A program made the position numbers and the translations under genes. Shown piece by piece: positions 52,701 to 59,524 of a DNA stretch of 64,000 nt. The notes under the pieces are model-generated. The model searched no databases. It was given only the letters and a program-made list of their open reading frames with translations, and was not told the DNA's origin. Origin of the DNA: Mauremys mutica (Eukaryota > Chordata > Testudines > Geoemydidae). The DNA is taken from the NCBI RefSeq assembly GCF_020497125.1, contig NC_059084.1, positions 9,947,501 to 10,011,500 of the forward strand, written 5' to 3'. Each line of letters opens with the position of its first letter. Positions within the stretch are counted from its first letter, which is position 1.

Positions 52701-55700
52701 GGTCGAGTACCAAGGAGAGGGGAAGACGAGTGGGAGGATGTTTAATTGATGCTTTTTGTACCCAAAACTGAGATTATTTTCCAAGCCACCTAGGGGATTT
52801 GGATTTTTTTTTTTTTAGTGGGAATTGGGCATCCAAACCCCTAATGCAGCTTGGAAATCTTACACTAAAATCTTTATAGCCTTTTAAGTTCTGGGCTGAG
52901 GTGATTCTTCTCTTTTCTGAACAGCCCATCCCGGACATTCTCCTCTCCAATCCCATCACTCATATCTATCACCCCAGTGCAACAAACACCTGCCTCTTCT
53001 ATTGCTGTGCCTCTGATATTTCCCCCACTCTGGTTTAGACTGCATGGAGGGAGCGGGGGTAAGAGCCTTGTTTGACAAAGATGTTGCTTCACTTTTGTCT
53101 TCTGCAGTTCAATTATTCTTTTCACTGCACTTTCCTGGCCACATATCTGTCCTGGGTTGTGATACTTTCTACACTGGAGACACACCAGCACAGGAGATCT
53201 GTTTAGTTGGATTGTGTAGAAGGCTATTCCTTTTCTCTTGTTGCCACCTAGTGTTGATAATGTGAATTTAACCTGACACGTACCCTTTTTGTTTGCGGTG
53301 TTGTGTTGTAGCTGTGTCGGTTCAAGGATATTAGCGAGACAATCTGGGTGAGGTAATATCTTTTATTGGACCAACTTCTGTTGGTTAAAGAGAGACCCCT
53401 CCAAGCTGCACAGACCTCTTCTTCAGGTATGACCTGTGTAGCTTGAAAGCTTGTCTCTTTCACCAACAGAAGTTGATCCAATAATAGATATTACCTCACC
53501 CACCTTGTCTCTCCACAGGCCCTCCTTACCATTCTAATTTTCTGTGAGGTAAATTCTGTTGCCCTTATCCAGTCAAAACTCCCACTGCTATCAGTGGTAT
53601 CCCGACATTTCTGTGCAAGGATTTCAAGAATTGGCTCTTGATTAGCCCAGAAACTTGCAAGAGAAAAGAGGAGACGTTCAAAATGAGGTCTAGCACTTTA
53701 AGGATGATAATAATAAACATAGGTTATCAAGATATTTCCTTCCAGGACAATTGTGCTGTATGGTACCCTACACGGTACCCAAACCCTGCTCTCAAGGACA
53801 CTGGTGAAAATCTGGCACAACCCACAAAGTCAATGATGTAACCCAGGACAGAATTTTGTCCAGTGTGCATATATTTGAGTAGATTTTTTTTTTAACAAAA
53901 AATCAAATATTTTTTTCAAATTTCAAATTAAAAATAATAAAATTACCAAAGTATCGAATTATAGTACAAATTATTAGATAGAAAATCAAGAGTGTAAAAT
54001 GAAATCCAGATTAAGTTAGTGGAAACGTTGTTTGAAACATGTGGTTAGTTACTAACATGGAACATAACAATATACAAAAACTTTTGATACCTGATGAAAC
54101 TCTATGGCATTATGGGCTAAATTTTGAGTTGGGTTTCTACCCAGAGCCCATATGTGGGAAAGGATGTTCATGGGCATGCACTTTGCAGGCACAAAAATTA
54201 CGGTGTGCACTTTTAAAACTTCGGTACCGGCACGTGCAAGAATTTGCACTCAGGAAATGTGTGCACAAGTGTTGCAAAACACAACACTTGTGCAACAGTT
54301 GGCATTGGTCTAGTGCTCAGAGAGGGGTGTGTGTGTGCGCACAAGTAGAAATCTCACATTGTAAACCAGGCCCCAGGTGTGTAATTTAACAAGACAAAAT
54401 GTATGCTATCTCTGGTGCTTAGATATGAGCACCTCACAATCTTTATTGTATTTAGCCTTACAACACTTCCCTCCCACTGCTGAGGGAAGGCAGTGCTACA
54501 TTTTACAGATGGGAAATGGACGCACAAAGAGGTTAAGTGACTTGGGAAGGGTCACACAAAGTCTGTGTTAGAGCAGGGAATCAAACTCATGTCTCCCATG
54601 ATGATGTCCTAACAAACAGGTAATCCTCCTTCTCTCTGTATGCATGTATACGTACAGCTAAAAGAGTGAATCAAATCCACATAGGTGATCTATTTTCTCA
54701 AACCTGGAACACTTTAAAGCACAGGAGCATCTACTGGAATGTCTAGTAGGCAAAGTACACTGCCACAAAGCAGCGGCAATAAGGCTGTATACCAGAGCAG
54801 TAGCATCTAAATTCTTTCCCCCTTTAACTGATCAGCAGGCTCGCTCCATACCCAGAGGGCAGAGAGCCTCAGCTACCAGGAGACATATATCTGAGCTCAA
54901 GGGGATTTTGATTAGGTGCCACCCTGGAAACACACAATGGATATTTATGATCATTCCACTCTCCACTGAATCGCAGCTTGAAGGGCCATACAACACCTCC
55001 TAATTCATACTCTATCTCTGTGCAATAGGGAAGGATGCTCTGGTCTAGCCAAGCTGCTGAGGGACTTTACTGTCACCTTTATGCTACCTTGATCCCAGAG
55101 CCTCACAGGCACCAGTTCAGCCTGGACACAGCTTAGGCTAATGCTGAGCACTTTTTTGTTAATCACACTTTGTTTGTCCTAATGAGAGCTGTTCAGGGAA
55201 TAATCTTATGAAATGGTATCTTGGACCTTGCCATCCCCCCCACCCCCTTTTTGTGATTAATTAGTGCTTGGCTTATTCCCCTCTCCTCCCCGCCACCATC
55301 AGCACCTCCAACACTGTTAGAGGAAAAAAAATAAAATAAAGGGCTTTCCAACCCCCTCTGTTTTTCTCTCATGTCACTCTCTCTCCCTCTCCCCACCTCC
55401 ACCCCAGTGCCCTCTCCCACTGACGGTACTTGTTCAATCTGAGCTTACAATTACTCCCACTCCCAGAAGCAGAACTGAAGAAGATGTGCCATTATTAGAG
55501 CTGGTGAAAAATAGCTCCCCCCCAAAAAAAAAATTTAGACAAAAATGAAATATCAAAATGAAAATATTTCACCTAAAAATGAAATATTTTTGGCAAACAA
55601 TATTTCTATTCAAAATGGTATTGCAAAGTGCCTCATGGGAGTTGTACTTTGGGTGCCATATGCCCCCATTCTCCTGTATGGGTTGAGCTCTCAGGATGGA

Positions 55701-58700
55701 CTATATCTCACATGTGATGAGGGGAAGAGGTGAGTCATAGGCGTCCTGGGCCATGGTGCATCATGGGACCTGTAGTCTGGCCAGAAAGCCTGGCCCATAA
55801 AGAAGAATGGAAACAAAAGGCATCTGAACTACAACTTCCATGAAGCACCACAATACCATTTTGAATTGAAATATTTCAGTTTTAAGCTGAAAACACACAA
55901 TGTTTTGGTTTTGGCCATTATATTTTGTTTTTTAAAAAAGTTTTCCATGGAAAGCAGATATTTTTAGCAAGAAAAATAATTTTGGTGAAAACCCAGTTTT
56001 CCATTGAAAAACAGTTGAGACAGAAAACTTTCAGTCAGTCTTAGTCATTAGAGCAGCACCCTATGATCTTCTGCTTCATGGTGACTCTGCAAATGTGGCC
56101 TCTTTTTTCATACCAGGAAGCTGGGGATGGAAATGATTGCAGGAACAATGGTTGTCAGTTAGCAGTTTAGATGCCTGATTATGGGCGCACTCTGGCAGTG
56201 TAAAGGAGCCTTGCAGTGGGAATAAATCACCGTTATACTCACTTTAAACTCCTTTGCACTGCTGGAAGTGGTGAAAAGTGTAAGATCACCGTTGTGGCAC
56301 ATTAGAGAATCAGGCTGTGTGTGTTTGAACCTGAAATTCAGAGTGAAACCTGAGATGCAGGAGTGGGTTGTGAAAGTTTGGGTGAACTGTTCATATGTCA
56401 TTAGAGGAGCTTGCACAGCTCCAATTTAGACCTACCCTAATGAGCAAACCCTTCAGGCAGAAAGCTTTGAAGGATCTATTGACGTGAGCTTTGCAGCTGA
56501 CAGCTGAGTTCACTGCTTCTGGACTGTTATCACACTGTGATTCTGTATTGCAAAAAGCATTTAAACCTTCCTTGGTTTCATAGCGACTTGTGGCAAGTCA
56601 TGCACAAGATGCTGATTGGGTAGCTGTTTGCTGTCAATGTCATCTGCTTTACATGGATTAGTGCAGGTGGACTTACTGCAGCCTCCTGCAATAAACAAAC
56701 CAGGACAGGTCAGATATATGTGCAACATGCAAAGACTCAGTGCTTCTAGATCGGGGGCAAGATCTTCAGCTGGTGTAAATCATGAACGCTCCATTCACAT
56801 CAATGGTATGACATTGATTTACACCAGCTAAGTAACTGTCCCAAAATATATATAGGAGAAAAATGATATACAAGGAGAGGACAATGTCGATGGGATGAGA
56901 CTTTATTGACCAACATGACTAACCTGTTACACTCTTGATTTTGGAGATTGCCTTAGGTGGTGGAATTGGAAGTGAAGGGGGGCTGGGGAGCTGTGCTAGG
57001 TTTCTTTCCATTGGTTTCCGTGGGGAATCTGTGGATTCAGAAATAAGTAAGGCTTGTGGAGTCTCTTCGGTTACTGGCAGGCAGGCATCTTCTAGTTCTT
57101 CAGTGGACACTGAAGGTTTCTTGGCTAGTAAAAGGATCAGAAGCAGTAGAATTAATGAGACATGAAATTAATAATGATGATGATGATAAACCAAGGGGCC
57201 ATACCAGGAAGATTCAGGAAAACAGAATTTATGGCATACAGCTAGCAGCACTTTTTTTCCACAGTGAAAATAATGAATGTGTGCAATAGCCTACCAGCCA
57301 AGGTTGTTGAGGTAAAAATAAAACACACTGGGCTAACTGAAGAAAGAGTTAGATACTATGTTCCTAAGGAAACTGATGAGCCTTGAAGGGTCATTTCCCT
57401 TCCCCTCCCCCACAAAAAAGTCTTATGTTCTTTTCTATAATGAGGACAGCAGGGTATAGTGGTTTTTGAGAACTGCAATTGATTATTTTGTAGAACCCAG
57501 CTGCAATGATTTAGAGTTACCATGTGAGCACTTCTTGCTAGGAACACAAATGAAGGGTAAGGAATGATTAACTTTTAATATAGCCTCACAGATCTTTCTA
57601 TGATTGTTCTCTGCAGGATTTCCTGGCAATTTTTATTTTAATCCTATTAAAATGTGACTTCAGCTTGCAGCCCAGTTCCTCTCTATTCCATCTGATGCCA
57701 GGGTGGCTCAGTCTTTCTTGGGGATGATGTTAGGAACCAAGATTGAAGCAACCTGATATAAGAAGACCTTCCCTTGGATAACAATAACAATGCTACAACA
57801 GGGAATAGACACTGGGATGTAGTGCAGAAGAAATCGCCATCTCGAAGGGGCTGATGCTACAAGCTGCGGAATGCCTCCTGAATGGTGTTGAGTGCACTCA
57901 AGTCCAAGGAAGTCAATAAGTGCTGAAGCACTCAGCAGCTTTCCAAACAATTTGCATCCTTGCTTTTAGAATGCAAACGGAAGGCTCCAAAGCAGTGAGG
58001 CAGTAGGACACAATAGCCTTGGCAAGATAATAGTGTTTAATTTGTTGACAAACAGACTAACGTATGTGTCTAGAAATGGAGTAACGAGTATTTATCGTTT
58101 GGGAAAGTTGGGGGAGTACAATAAATACGCAGCGTTAGTCAGAGATGACTGTTGCAAAATTTTGCTGGATAGAAAGAAAAGTTGCCTCACTTGTGAAATA
58201 ATCACCTCGGTTTTCAAGGACGTCCTTGCAATTGCTATATATATTTTTCAAATCAGGATTTTGTGAAGGTTGCCCTCAAAGATCATTTGCTATGTATACA
58301 GCAGGGGCCAAATGCTAAGGTGAAAAGCAGAACCATGCTTTATTTTGATGACCACTCAAGCCACGTGAAGTAGAGCAAAAGGAAGCCACTCGTGAGTGAT
58401 GTTAGGTATCCCTGAAGGGGTGAAATTCCAAGTATTATTCAAGAACCAGGAAATGCAGTGGATCAAGACAATAGAGTTTCAATTCTGGGGACCCAGGAAT
58501 GCTGCTGATGGGAAGCTGTGAGAGTGATAAAAGGGAGGGTGTTGCTAGTCAATTGGGCTAGATCGGGGTAGGCAACCTATGGCACACGTGCCGAAGGCGG
58601 CACACAAGCTGATTTTCAGTGGCACTCACACTGCCTGGGTCCTGGCCACTGGTCTGGGGGGCTCTGCATTTTAATTTAATTTTAAATGAAGCTTCTTAAA

Positions 58701-59493
58701 CATTTAAAAAACCTTATTTACTTTACAGACAACAATAGTTTAGTTATATATTATAGACTTATAGAAAGAGACCTTCTAAAAACGTTAAAATGTATGACTG
58801 GCACGCAAAACCTTAAATTAGAGTGAATAAATGAAGACTCGGCACACCACTTCTGAAAGGTTGCCGACCCCTGGGCTAGATCCAGAAAGGCTCAGACTTG
58901 CAGGACCTAACTTCAGGCACCCTGCCACCTTGTGGAATCCTCAGTCCCAAGTTAGGTGTCCATGCTCCTTATACAATAAATGGGGAGAGTCTATGGGAGT
59001 CACAGAAAGCCAGCAAGGTGAGCAAGGAGCGAGTCACTGAAACTAGCCCCACCCTTCAAAGGTAGTTCCACTCAGGGTTCACAGTCACCAACCCTCTCCT
59101 GGAGATAGGTGCCTAAGCTAGGTCAGACATTATTTTGCAAAAAATAGTGGTGGTGGTGATTTCCTCTCCCACCCCTTATAGCCAACAGGCTAGTGCTCAG
59201 AGCAGTGGTTCTCAAAGCCGGTCCGCCGCTTGTGCAGGGCAGAGGAGGGACTAGAATCCAGAACTCCAAATTCCTTGTCCTGGGCTCTGGCCTTGAGACC
59301 ATGACAAAATTCCCAGAATACAATTTTCAAAACCAAAGTTTTTCTGTTTTCCACTGGGCTGGGAACCTTTGGGTGATACTGCCATGAAAAACTGTCAGCT
59401 GATAAACCAGAAGAACACATTTCTGTCTGAATACCACATGTCTAGAAACCCAGAAACATTCAGAATACACCATGGAAATTCCAAGTTGTGCTA

Positions 59494-59524
<31 letters not shown>

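Larger units (their letters stand above)
52386..56923 (-). other. PHACTR3: PHACTR3 intron (4.5 kb)
   Basis: gttagt at 56923 to tctcag at 52386 (or ttttcag at 52479). Contains a hairpin repeat (53303-53512), a MIR-like fragment (54420-54600) and an AT-rich inverted-repeat element (55520-56040). The stretch 54600-55500 is unassigned. Confidence 0.85.

Noticed and set aside
57110..57124. Acceptor-like accttcag inside the exon at 57124-56924
   Set aside because: Using it would put the exon out of phase with both neighbours.
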